Positions 19,713 to 28,199 of a DNA stretch of 64,000 nt are shown here, piece by piece; within the stretch, counting starts at the first letter, position 1, and each line of letters starts with the position of its first letter. Source of the stretch: Achromobacter sp. B7 (lineage in GTDB: Bacteria; Pseudomonadota; Gammaproteobacteria; Burkholderiales; Burkholderiaceae_B); the NCBI RefSeq assembly GCF_003600685.1, contig NZ_CP032084.1, forward strand, positions 1,860,001 through 1,924,000. The letters run 5' to 3'. The notes under the pieces were generated by a model. The model did no database searches, was not told the origin of the DNA, and saw nothing but the letters and a program-made list of their open reading frames with translations. Made by a program: the position numbers and the translations under genes.

Positions 19713-20759
19713 ATGAGCTTCCAGGTCATCATCCAACCCAGCAAGCATCAATTCCCGGTTGAGCCCGGCCAGACCGTGCTCGACGGCGCCTTGGCCGCCG
19801 GCATCGTGCTGCCCTACAGCTGTCGCAACGGCGCGTGCTCCACCTGCAAGGGCAAAGTGGTGTCCGGGGAGTTCGACGCCGGGCAATATCCCGCCCAGAT
19901 CCTGTCGCCGGAAGAACTGGCCAACGGCTACACGCTGTTTTGCCAGGCCAGGCCCGCGTCCGACATGGTGGTTGAATCCACCGAAGTCCGGCTGGCCAGC
20001 GACATCCAGATTCGCAAGCTGCCGTCGCGCGTGCAGACGCTGGAACGCGTGGCGCCCGATGTCACCGTGCTTAAGTTGCAACTGCCTGCTTCCGAGCAGT
20101 TCCGCTATTACGCGGGGCAGTACATCGAAGTCATCCTGAAAGACGGGCGTCGTCGCAGCTACTCGATGGCTGGTGCGCCGCATACCGGCAGCCCGCTTGA
20201 ACTGCACATCCGGCACATGCCGGGCGGGCTTTTCACGGACCATGTATTCGGCGCCGGCACCACGCAGATGAAGGAACGCGAGATCCTGCGGCTGGAAGGG
20301 CCGTTCGGCTCTTTCTTCCTGCGCGAAGACAGCGACAAGCCCATCGTGCTGCTGGCTAGCGGCACGGGCTTTGCGCCTGTGAAGGCCATCGTCGAGCACA
20401 TGATCCACAAGAGCATTGCGCGCCCGGTCACGCTGTACTGGGGCGGCCGCCGTCCCCAGGACTTGTACATGGACGCACTGGCGCAGTCCTGGTCTGGCCT
20501 GCTGCCGAACTTCAAGTACGTACCGGTGGTGTCCAATGCGCTGCCCGAAGACGGCTGGTCGGGGCGCACCGGCTTCGTCCATGAAGCCGTCATGCAAGAC
20601 ATCGCGGACCTGTCCGGCCACCAAGTCTATGCCTGCGGCACGCCGCTGATGGTGGATGCCGCGCGTCGCGAATTCAGCGTGCAGAACGGGCTGCCGCCGG
20701 AAGAGTTCTACGCGGATGCCTTCACGTCCGAGGCCGACCTGGCGAAAGCCGCGTCGTAA
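19713..20759 (+). CDS. 2Fe-2S flavin reductase, CDP-6-deoxyglucoseen reductase-like
   Basis: A 348-residue protein with an N-terminal plant-type ferredoxin domain (residues 1-95; cysteines in YSCRNGACSTCKG plus a later Cys in LFCQARP), an FAD-binding barrel (RRSYSMAGAP) and an NAD-binding domain (LASGTGFAPVKAI, then VYACGTPLMV). Such proteins are annotated as CDP-6-deoxy-delta-3,4-glucoseen reductase or as oxygenase electron-transfer components. No deoxysugar or oxygenase genes lie nearby, so the electron acceptor is open. I start at the ATG giving MSFQVIIQPS, at which homology with ferredoxins begins; an upstream ATG at 19680 is possible. Confidence 0.85.
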   Translation: MSFQVIIQPSKHQFPVEPGQTVLDGALAAGIVLPYSCRNGACSTCKGKVVSGEFDAGQYPAQILSPEELANGYTLFCQARPASDMVVESTEVRLASDIQIRKLPSRVQTLERVAPDVTVLKLQLPASEQFRYYAGQYIEVILKDGRRRSYSMAGAPHTGSPLELHIRHMPGGLFTDHVFGAGTTQMKEREILRLEGPFGSFFLREDSDKPIVLLASGTGFAPVKAIVEHMIHKSIARPVTLYWGGRRPQDLYMDALAQSWSGLLPNFKYVPVVSNALPEDGWSGRTGFVHEAVMQDIADLSGHQVYACGTPLMVDAARREFSVQNGLPPEEFYADAFTSEADLAKAAS

Positions 20760-20936
20760 ATCGGACCACGGGAATCATCGGGGGGGAATTCACAGGCTGA
20801 AAAGCTTCGTGACTTCCGCCCCTTTTTTATACGTAGGCGAAGGCAAATCGGCGGGGTAAACTGCCTTCGCAGCGGCTTGCCAAAGGGGCGGACATCGGGT
20901 CCGTGGCCGACTTGGCATGCAAGGAGCAATGCGGGC

Positions 20937-22193
20937 ATGAAAGTAGCGGTATTGGGTAGCGGCATTATCGGAATCTCCAGCGCCTGGTGGCTGAACCAGG
21001 CCGGCCACGACGTTGTGGTCATTGATCGCTGCACCGGTCCCGCCCAGGAAACCAGCCTTGCCAATGGCGCGCAGATTTCGGTTTCCTATGCCGAACCCTG
21101 GGCCAATCCGCAGGCGCCGCTCAAGCTGCTCAAATGGATGTTCCAGGACAACGCGCCGTTGCTGTTCCGGCCGCAGCTGGACTGGCGTCAATGGATGTGG
21201 GGCCTGGCCTTCCTGCGTGAGTGCCTGCCCGGCCGGCTGGCTCCGAATATTCGGGCCATGGTGCGCATGGCCGAGTACAGCCGCGCCACGCTGCGCAGCA
21301 TGCGCGCGGAACTGGGCATCGAATACGACCACCTTGAACGCGGCATCCTGAACTTCTACCGCGATCCCCACGAATTCGAAAACTCGCAACGGGCCGCCGG
21401 CCTGATGCGCGATTTCGGCGTCGAGCGCCGCGTGGTCACGGCAGACGAGGTCATCGCCATCGAACCGGCCCTGGCCCCGCACCGCCAGACCATCGTGGGC
21501 GGTGATTACACGCCTGAAGACGAAAGCGGCGACGTCCACTTGTTCTCGGTCGCGCTGGCCGAACGTTGCGCCCGCGCCGGCGTCGAATTTCGCTACAACA
21601 CGCGAGTCACGCGTTTGCTGACGCAAGGCGGCGCCGTGCACGGCATGGAAATCATTGAACCCGATGGCCGCTACGGCACCCTCTCGGCAGACGCGTATGT
21701 CGTCGCGATGGGCAGCTTCAGCCCCAATCTGCTGCGTCCCTTGGGCATTCCGTGCAACGTGTATCCCGCCAAGGGCTACTCGGCGACCTTCCCGGTGCTG
21801 AAACCGGAAGCCACGCCTACGGTCAGCCTGACCGACAGCAGCCATAAAATTGTGTTTTCGCGCCTGGGCGACCGTCTTCGCATGGCCGGCACCGCCGAGC
21901 TTTCGGGATATTCGCGCAGTCTGAACACCGGCCGTTGCGAAGCCATGACGCGCCTGGCGCAAGAACTTTTTCCCGACGCGCTCGATTTCGAACGCGTCAG
22001 TTATTGGTCGGGCCTGCGCCCGTCCACTCCCTCGAACGTGCCCATCATCGGCCGTAGCCGCATCCCCAACCTGTATATCAACACGGGTCACGGGACGCTC
22101 GGCTGGACGATGGGCGTTGGCTCGGGCCGGGCTTTGGCCGATCTGCTCAGCGGACGGCGGCCGGAACCGGAATTTCCTTTTCTTGGTCTGTGA
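20937..22193 (+). CDS. dadA: D-amino acid dehydrogenase small subunit (DadA-like)
   Basis: A 418-residue FAD-dependent oxidoreductase of the DAO family. The FAD-binding motif VLGSGIIGISSAWWL is at the N-terminus, then DADA-type features such as TSLANGAQISVSYAEPWANP and the C-terminal SYWSGLRPSTPSNVPIIG and TGHGTLGWTMG segment that contacts FAD. It would oxidise D-amino acids to keto acids and pass electrons to the respiratory chain at the membrane. Ribosome binding site AAGGAG lies 10 bases upstream. A UgpB-like binding protein starts only four bases after its stop, so both are probably in one operon. Confidence 0.9.
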   Translation: MKVAVLGSGIIGISSAWWLNQAGHDVVVIDRCTGPAQETSLANGAQISVSYAEPWANPQAPLKLLKWMFQDNAPLLFRPQLDWRQWMWGLAFLRECLPGRLAPNIRAMVRMAEYSRATLRSMRAELGIEYDHLERGILNFYRDPHEFENSQRAAGLMRDFGVERRVVTADEVIAIEPALAPHRQTIVGGDYTPEDESGDVHLFSVALAERCARAGVEFRYNTRVTRLLTQGGAVHGMEIIEPDGRYGTLSADAYVVAMGSFSPNLLRPLGIPCNVYPAKGYSATFPVLKPEATPTVSLTDSSHKIVFSRLGDRLRMAGTAELSGYSRSLNTGRCEAMTRLAQELFPDALDFERVSYWSGLRPSTPSNVPIIGRSRIPNLYINTGHGTLGWTMGVGSGRALADLLSGRRPEPEFPFLGL

Positions 22194-22197
22194 ACCT

Positions 22198-23538
22198 ATG
22201 AAGAATCTGCAATTGGCGGGCGTTGCCCGCGCGATGTTCGCCAGCCGGCGTGCATGGGTCTTCGGCGCCGCGATGGCGCTGGCGGGGGTGGCTAACGCCG
22301 CACCCGTGGAAATCCAGGTCTGGCACACACTGTCGGACGCCAACAAGGCCGAGTTCGAAAAACTGGCCAAGCAGTACAACAAAGAGCAGGACCAGGTCAG
22401 CGTCAAGCTGCGTGGTTTCGCCTCGCAAGAGGCGCTGGAACAGGAAGCCGCATCGGCCGCCAAGGCCAAAAAGGCGCCCAACCTGGTCCAGCTGACGGAT
22501 AACCATTCACCGGAAGTCGTGGCGCAGCACAAAGCCATCATGCCGATGTACGAACTGCTGGCCAAGTACCCGATCAAGGACCTGAACTGGTTCGTGCCGG
22601 CCACCAGCAGCTTCACGCGCGACAGCAAGGGCCGCCTGCTGGCGTTCCCGTGGATGGCCGAAGTGCCGGTGATGTTCTACAACACCGCCGCCTACAAGAA
22701 GGCCGGCTTGGATCCCAACAACCCCGCGCGCACCTGGAACGGCCTGCAAGCCGAACTGCTGAAGCTGCGCGACGTGGCCGACATCGATTGCCCCTACGCG
22801 TCCAGCGACCAGGTCACCGTGCACCTGGAGAACCTGGCCCCGATCAACGGTCAGCAATTCACCAGCAACAACAACGGCCTGGACGCGATCACGAAGAAAA
22901 GCGCCGCGCCCGCGATGCAGTTCGACACGCTCTACATGCGCCACATCTCCCTGATGGTCAGCTGGAAGCGTTCGTTGCTGTTCATGGCGCACACGGGCGA
23001 CGCGTCGGCCGACAAGTTGTTCGCCAAGGGTGAATGCGCGGTGCTGACCGCCAATTCCGGCGCATTCGGCACGTTCCTGAACACCAAGTCGCTGTCGTTC
23101 GGCGTGGCGCCGGTGCCGTACTACGACCAAGCCACCAAGTCCGCCGGCCAACCGTTTGTCAGCGGCTCGGCTTTGTGGGCGCTGGAAGGCCGCCCGCAAT
23201 CCGAAGAAAAGGCAACGGCACAGTTCCTGGCCTGGCTGTCCAAGCCGGTCGTGGCCGCCGAATGGCATCAGCGCACGGGCTTCCTGCCCCTGACCGAAGC
23301 CGCGTTCCGCGCGTCTGACGTGTCGTTCTACAAGAGCATCCCGGGCGCACAGGCCGTGATCGCGTCGATGAGCAACCGTCCGGCCAGCAACAGCCGCGGC
23401 TTCCGCATGACCAACTACGCGCGCATCGAACCCGTTCTGAATCAGCAACTGAACGACGCCTTCGAAGGCAAGGTTCCGCCCGTGTCGGCATTGAACAATG
23501 CGGCTTCGCAGGCGCGCAGCATCGCCGCCCAGCGTTAA
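22198..23538 (+). CDS. ugpB: Extracellular solute-binding protein, UgpB-like
   Basis: A 446-residue periplasmic binding protein of family 1 with a signal peptide of about 34 residues (hydrophobic WVFGAAMALAGVANA, cleavage near ANA-AP). The body starts with VEIQVWHTLSDANKAEFEKL and has the LVQLTDNHSPEVVAQHKAIMPMYEL and FLAWLSKPVVAAEWHQRTGFLP regions typical of UgpB, which binds sn-glycerol 3-phosphate. No permease or ATPase genes are adjacent. It follows dadA by four bases, which is not the usual ugp order, so the true ligand could differ. A terminator follows. Confidence 0.85.
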   Translation: MKNLQLAGVARAMFASRRAWVFGAAMALAGVANAAPVEIQVWHTLSDANKAEFEKLAKQYNKEQDQVSVKLRGFASQEALEQEAASAAKAKKAPNLVQLTDNHSPEVVAQHKAIMPMYELLAKYPIKDLNWFVPATSSFTRDSKGRLLAFPWMAEVPVMFYNTAAYKKAGLDPNNPARTWNGLQAELLKLRDVADIDCPYASSDQVTVHLENLAPINGQQFTSNNNGLDAITKKSAAPAMQFDTLYMRHISLMVSWKRSLLFMAHTGDASADKLFAKGECAVLTANSGAFGTFLNTKSLSFGVAPVPYYDQATKSAGQPFVSGSALWALEGRPQSEEKATAQFLAWLSKPVVAAEWHQRTGFLPLTEAAFRASDVSFYKSIPGAQAVIASMSNRPASNSRGFRMTNYARIEPVLNQQLNDAFEGKVPPVSALNNAASQARSIAAQR

Positions 23539-23585
23539 TCCATGCGCTAGGCCTGGGCAGCGTGTAGCTGCCTGCCGCCACCGCA

Positions 23586-23617
23586 AAAACCCGGTCTTTC
23601 AGACCGGGTTTTTTTTT
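23586..23617 (+). terminator. Terminator after the dadA-ugpB unit
   Basis: ACCCGGTCT and AGACCGGGT pair around a short loop and a run of nine T follows. An A-run upstream makes it likely to work on both strands. Confidence 0.92.
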
Positions 23618-23753
23618 GCCTTCGGTACGCCTGTCCGGGAGGGGTGGATCAATTCATCCATGCGTACATGCCAGTCTGGCGGCCCGCTTTGCCCTCGTCC
23701 ACCATGCCGTTCATGCGTACCGATTCCGGTGCGCCTTCAGCTTGCGGTGAGGC

Positions 23754-24740
23754 ATGGTTCGAATCATTTTCCTGGTGGCAGGCGTGTCCTGCCTGGGGGC
23801 TTGCACTGGCTGGCCCGCCAATGATGGCGCCGGTGTGGGGTGGCAGGCTGCCGGGTCCGCTGCGCACGCGTTTCGTTTTGATTGGCGCTTGTCCGGCGAC
23901 CCGGCGGTTGCGCCCATGCAGGTGTTCGACGACGGCAAGGACGTCTGGCTGCAATTCGCGCCGGGGCAACCCTTGCCCGCTATCTTCGGTGTGCGAGCAA
24001 ATGTTGAACACGCGCTGCCCTATACGCGGCGCGACCCTTATGCGGTGGTGGCGGGGGCGTGGGACGCGCTGCGGTTTCGCGGCGGGCGCTTGATGGCGCG
24101 CGCTGAACGCGAAGCCCGACGCGACACCGAACGCGACACCGAACGCGACACCGAACGCGCAGCCGATGTTGCGGCCGCGCCAGGCGCACCGGTTTCGATG
24201 TCGGCAGAAGCCGCCGTCGCCGTACCGCTCGCGGGCGTAGGGCAACTGGCGGGTAAAGGGCCATTGGGCACGCGTGATGCGCCTGCGCTGGCGGCTTCTT
24301 TGCCCGGCGATTCCAAGGCGGACATTTCAACGGCGGGCGCTTTAACGGCAGCTGTTTCAAGCGGAGCCGCTTCAACGTCAGACACTTCAATTTCAGGCGT
24401 ATCCCTATCCGCCATTCCAAGCCCAAACGCGGCTGCCGCCGTCAGCAGGTATCGGGCAGCACCCCCGGACACTACGCTGCGCGCCGTGCTGGCGCGGTGG
24501 GCCGGTGATTCGGGCTGGACCTTTCGCCCGCAACACTGGGCTGTCGACGTCGACATTCCCCTGTCCGCCTCGGCCGATTTTTCCGGCGATTTCAAATCCG
24601 CTGTCCGCGAATTGCTGAGCGCCACCGAGCTGGCCGACAAGCCCTTGCAGCCTTGCTTTTACGGCAATCAGGTCCTGCGGGTGGTGCCGCTGGCCCAATC
24701 GTGTTCGCGGGCCGCGCCTGCGCAAGGGGGTGGGGCATGA
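23754..24740 (+). CDS. pilL: PilL-like lipoprotein of a type IVb pilus
   Basis: A 328-residue secreted lipoprotein: the signal peptide ends in a lipobox LGAC, with the lipidated Cys at about residue 17. Residues 35-75 include a VirB9/TrbG-like strand pattern (VFDDGKDVWLQF). A long low-complexity linker (110-230) is rich in Ala, Ser and Thr and contains three perfect RDTE repeats. The C-terminal 100 residues resemble the TcpQ/PilL domain found next to R64 PilN. PilL-type proteins assist the outer-membrane secretin. Ribosome binding site GGTGAGG precedes the ATG. Its stop overlaps the pilN start. First gene of an eight-gene operon. Confidence 0.75.
   Translation: MVRIIFLVAGVSCLGACTGWPANDGAGVGWQAAGSAAHAFRFDWRLSGDPAVAPMQVFDDGKDVWLQFAPGQPLPAIFGVRANVEHALPYTRRDPYAVVAGAWDALRFRGGRLMARAEREARRDTERDTERDTERAADVAAAPGAPVSMSAEAAVAVPLAGVGQLAGKGPLGTRDAPALAASLPGDSKADISTAGALTAAVSSGAASTSDTSISGVSLSAIPSPNAAAAVSRYRAAPPDTTLRAVLARWAGDSGWTFRPQHWAVDVDIPLSASADFSGDFKSAVRELLSATELADKPLQPCFYGNQVLRVVPLAQSCSRAAPAQGGGA
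24121..24156 (+). repeat. Three perfect 12-bp tandem repeats inside pilL
   Basis: GCGACACCGAAC occurs three times without mismatch, encoding the RDTE repeats in the linker. Such repeats gain or lose units by slippage in frame. Confidence 0.9.
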
Positions 24741-26326
24741 ACCGGCTTCAATGGTTTGGGGTGGCTGCGACTTGCGCGCTAGCTGGCTGCGCGGCAACGG
24801 AGCAGGTGGCGCACTTGAATCGGGCGGCGAACGAACGGCTTGATGTTGTCTCCGGCCATCACCGCGCGTTCGCCCAGGGCTTGTCCGACCGCCAGGCGCG
24901 CATCGCCGCGCAGGACGTGGCGGCGCCGTGGGTGGCCGGCACGCCGCAACCCTTGGCGCGAGACGTGTCGCTGCCGCCCGCTTTGCGCGAGAACGTGCCC
25001 ACCACGTTGATGCTTGCGGACGACGCCGATCTTTTCGGATTGGCGCAACGCCTGGGCGCTGCCACCGGCATCCCGGTGCGGGTGCAACCCGAAGCGTTGC
25101 TGCCGCTGGAGCAATTTCTGCCGCGTCTGGCCGTAACGGGCGGCTTGTCCGTGCCGGCGCCGTACCGCATGGAAGTCCGGGACGGCCCCTTGCCGCTTGC
25201 CGACTTGCTGGACGCGTTGGCCGCGCGCTTTTCGGTGCATTGGCGATACGTGCGCAACGCGCTGGAGTTCTACCGCACCGAGACGCGCGTGTTCGACGTG
25301 CGCGCGCTGTCGTTGGCAAGCGCGGTCGACGTGCGCCTGGGCAGGTCCGGCAACGCAGACGGCGAGGGCTTCGAAAGCACCTCCAGCACCACGTTGGCGG
25401 CCAAGGAACACAACGCGCTGGCCGTGCTGCGGGCCAGCATCGCGCCGTTCCTGACGCGGTCGGGCCTCATTGCCGATGCGGTGGACGGCGCATCGTCCCT
25501 CGTCATCACTGACACTCCCGACGCGTTGGAGCGCATCGCGGTCTTCCTCGAACGCGAAAACAAAGTCATGACGCGTCGCGTACGCCTTGTCTTCGAAGAA
25601 ATCACCGTCATCGTCAAGCAATCGGCCTCGGGTGGCCTGGACTGGAACGCGCTATACGCGGCGGCGGGGGCTTCCGCGCGCTACGCCATGCCGGCCGTGG
25701 CGGTTGCCGGAGCAAGCACGCTTGACGTGTCGGCGGGGCGGGGCGCCTGGCAAGGGTCGCAAGCGCTGGTGTCTGCGCTGAGCACAATGGGCGCGATCGT
25801 CCGGCACAACAAGGTTCCGGTTTTGACGCTTAACCGGCGCCCGGTCACTCATGCCATTCGCACCACGTTTTCCTACATCGATCGCGTACAAAGCACCGCG
25901 GTGCCGGGCACCACGGCGGGGGGCGCCAACGGCACGTTGCCGGCCGTGTCCATCACGCAAAAAGAAGAAACCGTGGGCTCGTTCCTGACCCTGGTTCCTG
26001 ACATCCAGCATGACGGCCAGATCTTGCTGTCCGTGGCGTATGACAACGCGGTGGCGCAACCACTGAAGACCATCACCTTTGGCGAGCGCGGCAATCAGGT
26101 CCAGGTGCAGCAGATCACGATTGACGGCAATGGCACGGTTCAGCAAATAGAGCTGCGGCCGGGGCAACCCGTGATTTTGTCCGGCTTCGACCGCAGTACC
26201 GACCAGCATGCAGGCCAGCGCCTGGCCCCGGGGCTACCGCTGATCACCGGCGGGCACGACAGCGCCGAGCAGGCGCGCGAGACGACGTTGATGCTCGTCA
26301 CCGCCCAAGTAGAAGAGGGGTACTAA
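24737..26326 (+). CDS. pilN: PilN-family type IVb pilus secretin lipoprotein
   Basis: A 529-residue outer-membrane secretin. The signal peptide MNRLQWFGVAATCALAGC ends with a lipidated Cys at residue 18, as in R64 PilN and TcpC. Periplasmic N-domains (residues 90-330) precede the secretin domain at 350-525, with FLTLVPDIQHDGQILLSV and the ELRPGQPVILSGF pattern. It would form the pilus exit channel. The start overlaps the pilL stop (ATGA), and pilO2 begins six bases after its stop. An in-frame codon at 24653 would extend the protein into pilL and lack the lipobox position, so I reject it. Confidence 0.87.
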   Translation: MNRLQWFGVAATCALAGCAATEQVAHLNRAANERLDVVSGHHRAFAQGLSDRQARIAAQDVAAPWVAGTPQPLARDVSLPPALRENVPTTLMLADDADLFGLAQRLGAATGIPVRVQPEALLPLEQFLPRLAVTGGLSVPAPYRMEVRDGPLPLADLLDALAARFSVHWRYVRNALEFYRTETRVFDVRALSLASAVDVRLGRSGNADGEGFESTSSTTLAAKEHNALAVLRASIAPFLTRSGLIADAVDGASSLVITDTPDALERIAVFLERENKVMTRRVRLVFEEITVIVKQSASGGLDWNALYAAAGASARYAMPAVAVAGASTLDVSAGRGAWQGSQALVSALSTMGAIVRHNKVPVLTLNRRPVTHAIRTTFSYIDRVQSTAVPGTTAGGANGTLPAVSITQKEETVGSFLTLVPDIQHDGQILLSVAYDNAVAQPLKTITFGERGNQVQVQQITIDGNGTVQQIELRPGQPVILSGFDRSTDQHAGQRLAPGLPLITGGHDSAEQARETTLMLVTAQVEEGY

Positions 26327-26332
26327 GCCGCC

Positions 26333-27748
26333 ATGAAACGAGCCCCCGACCCGTTATTGCTTGACTGCCCCGGCGCCGGCCATCGCCTGGCGTTCGGCCT
26401 GCGATGGCTGGTATTGATCGGCTCCGACACGCAGGCCCTTGCGCGCGCGCGTGGGCGCCGGTTGCGCGCCACGCACGTCGTCGTAGGCGGTTCGCCTGCA
26501 ACGATGGCGGGGTACGGGCGCCTGCGCGGAATGCGGCGTGCACGCGCTGGTGAATGGTGGCGCAATCGCGTAGCCAAACACGTAGACGGCCACGTAGGCA
26601 ATCGGGCAGCGGACGCCGCGCCTGGTCGCGCGGCCCGCCGTCCTGCAAGGCCCTTCGTCCTGGCTGCCGCGCAGCTTTACGCGCTGCGGTTTCCGTCCGG
26701 CGGACACTGCGTCATCGCGCTTCCCGATGGTCGGTACTGGCTGGTCGCAGCTCAGGACGGTGTGGTGCTGTCCCAGGCGGATCGTGTGTTTGTGTCTCAC
26801 GATGACGCGTTGCAGGCGCAAGCGCGGTTGCAAGAACAACGCCCTGGCTTACCGCCGCACGATCCCGACTCCATCTGGGCTTGCCTGATCAGCGCGGTGG
26901 ATTCGGGCGCCCGCCTCGCGCCTTTGCCATCGCGCTGGGCGGGCGTGCCGTTTGCGCTGCGTCTGTTTCTGCTGTGCGTCGCCATGGCGGCCCTTGCACC
27001 GCCGGTTTGGCGGTCGGTTGTCCCTTATGTTCTGTCCCATTGGGCGGCAGCGCCTGCTGAGGATTCCGTGCCACCCGATCCGCGAAGCGCCCATCAGGCT
27101 ATGTTGGGCGCCCTGACCGCGCATGGGCCGAACGATGTCGCGCGGCTGCTACGCAGTGTGGGACTGTTGCCCATCCAGGTACAGGGCTGGGCGCTACGCC
27201 GCGCGCAGTGCGATGCCGGCGAGGGCGTTTGGCGTTGTGCGGCGGTCTATGCGCGCGCGCACCGTTTCGCGACGAATCAACGCTTGTACGCGCGGCTGCC
27301 CGCTGGCTGGCAGGTGTCATTCAAGCCCTTGAATGAAGCCACGTTAGCGTGGCGCGTGGCATCCGAACCTATTCCTCTGACTGCCTTGGCGCTGCCTAGC
27401 GGCTTGCATGTCGACACCGAACTGGTGGCCGCATTGCAGCGCTTGCAGCCTGCATTCGCGTCAGTGTCGCTGGCGTCGGCGGTGGCATTGCCGCTGTCGT
27501 TGTCGAACGCATCGGTCGTTGGCGCCCAAGTCTCCCCGTCGCAGACCCTCCCGGTATTGCGACGGCGCGCGCTGCGTCTGCAAGGTCCGTTACGGTCGAT
27601 CGGCCTTATCCCCACCGCGCTTGCCCCCGCGCTTACGCCCGCGCGTTGGTCTCGTCTTGTGGTGGACGTCCAAGCACAGGCCAAGCCCACCTTGGTGGCC
27701 AGCACGCTGGTCGCCGAACTGCAAGGAGATCTCTATGAACAAGACTAA
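26333..27748 (+). CDS. pilO2: PilO2-like type IVb pilus inner-membrane protein
   Basis: A 471-residue protein with the features of R64-type PilO. The N-terminal cytoplasmic part (FGLRWLVLIG, then RATHVVVG) is followed by an Arg-rich, probably disordered stretch, a single membrane segment at about residues 206-227 and a periplasmic C-terminal region. PilO-type proteins help assemble the inner-membrane platform. It begins six bases after pilN and overlaps pilP by 14 bases. The Arg/Gly-rich run at 40-105 is longer than the well-conserved parts. The identification comes as much from the operon position as from sequence. Confidence 0.75.
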   Translation: MKRAPDPLLLDCPGAGHRLAFGLRWLVLIGSDTQALARARGRRLRATHVVVGGSPATMAGYGRLRGMRRARAGEWWRNRVAKHVDGHVGNRAADAAPGRAARRPARPFVLAAAQLYALRFPSGGHCVIALPDGRYWLVAAQDGVVLSQADRVFVSHDDALQAQARLQEQRPGLPPHDPDSIWACLISAVDSGARLAPLPSRWAGVPFALRLFLLCVAMAALAPPVWRSVVPYVLSHWAAAPAEDSVPPDPRSAHQAMLGALTAHGPNDVARLLRSVGLLPIQVQGWALRRAQCDAGEGVWRCAAVYARAHRFATNQRLYARLPAGWQVSFKPLNEATLAWRVASEPIPLTALALPSGLHVDTELVAALQRLQPAFASVSLASAVALPLSLSNASVVGAQVSPSQTLPVLRRRALRLQGPLRSIGLIPTALAPALTPARWSRLVVDVQAQAKPTLVASTLVAELQGDLYEQD

Positions 27749-28199
27749 GCCGGGACTTGTCGCCATTGCGTTCGTGGCGCTATGCGGCGGCGGGGCCTCA
27801 CATGCAACAACGCTGCCGCTTGAAGACGCCCGGCCCTGGCCAGAGGTTGAAACGGTGCAGACCTTGTTGCGTGCCGACGCGGCTGCCGCGCTGGCCGATT
27901 GCCGTGTGCCCGGCATCTGCCCGTCGGGCCGCGCGACGGCACAGCCCGACGAGCCCACCGCCCGGCAGGTAGACGCCATCCGCGTGGCGGCCATTTACGG
28001 ATCTACCCGCCGCCTTAACGTCGACGTCGTTATCAACGGCGCGCTATTGCGCTATCGGGCCGGCCACCAAGCCCCTGTCGCTGGCGCCTACTCTGCGCGC
28101 GCTTATCGACTGCTGGCCGTCGAAGGCGCCTGCGTGCATTTGCGCCGCGACGATCTTGACCACACCGCTTGCGTCGATATCGGAGCGGCAACGCCATGA
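27735..28199 (+). CDS. pilP: PilP-like type IVb pilus protein
   Basis: A 154-residue exported protein with a signal peptide (MNKTKPGLVAIAFVALC, cleavage near residue 24). I start at the ATG with a good ribosome binding site (AAGGAG) inside the end of pilO2; longer in-frame readings from 27408 overlap pilO2 heavily. The C-terminal half (ARQVDAIRVAAIYGS, then LNVDVVINGALLRYR) matches the PilP layout in which a strand-rich domain bridges the inner-membrane complex and the secretin. Two cysteines in the mature part could form a disulfide (ADCRVPGICP). Its stop overlaps the pilQ start. Confidence 0.72.
   Translation: MNKTKPGLVAIAFVALCGGGASHATTLPLEDARPWPEVETVQTLLRADAAAALADCRVPGICPSGRATAQPDEPTARQVDAIRVAAIYGSTRRLNVDVVINGALLRYRAGHQAPVAGAYSARAYRLLAVEGACVHLRRDDLDHTACVDIGAATP

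Noticed and set aside
20760..20936. Prophage or IS remnant before dadA
   Set aside because: The sequence holds only a short gap with the dadA ribosome binding site; no terminal repeats or transposase remains.
23644..24093. Open frame before and inside pilL
   Set aside because: It overlaps the lipoprotein gene in another frame and lacks a signal or domain.
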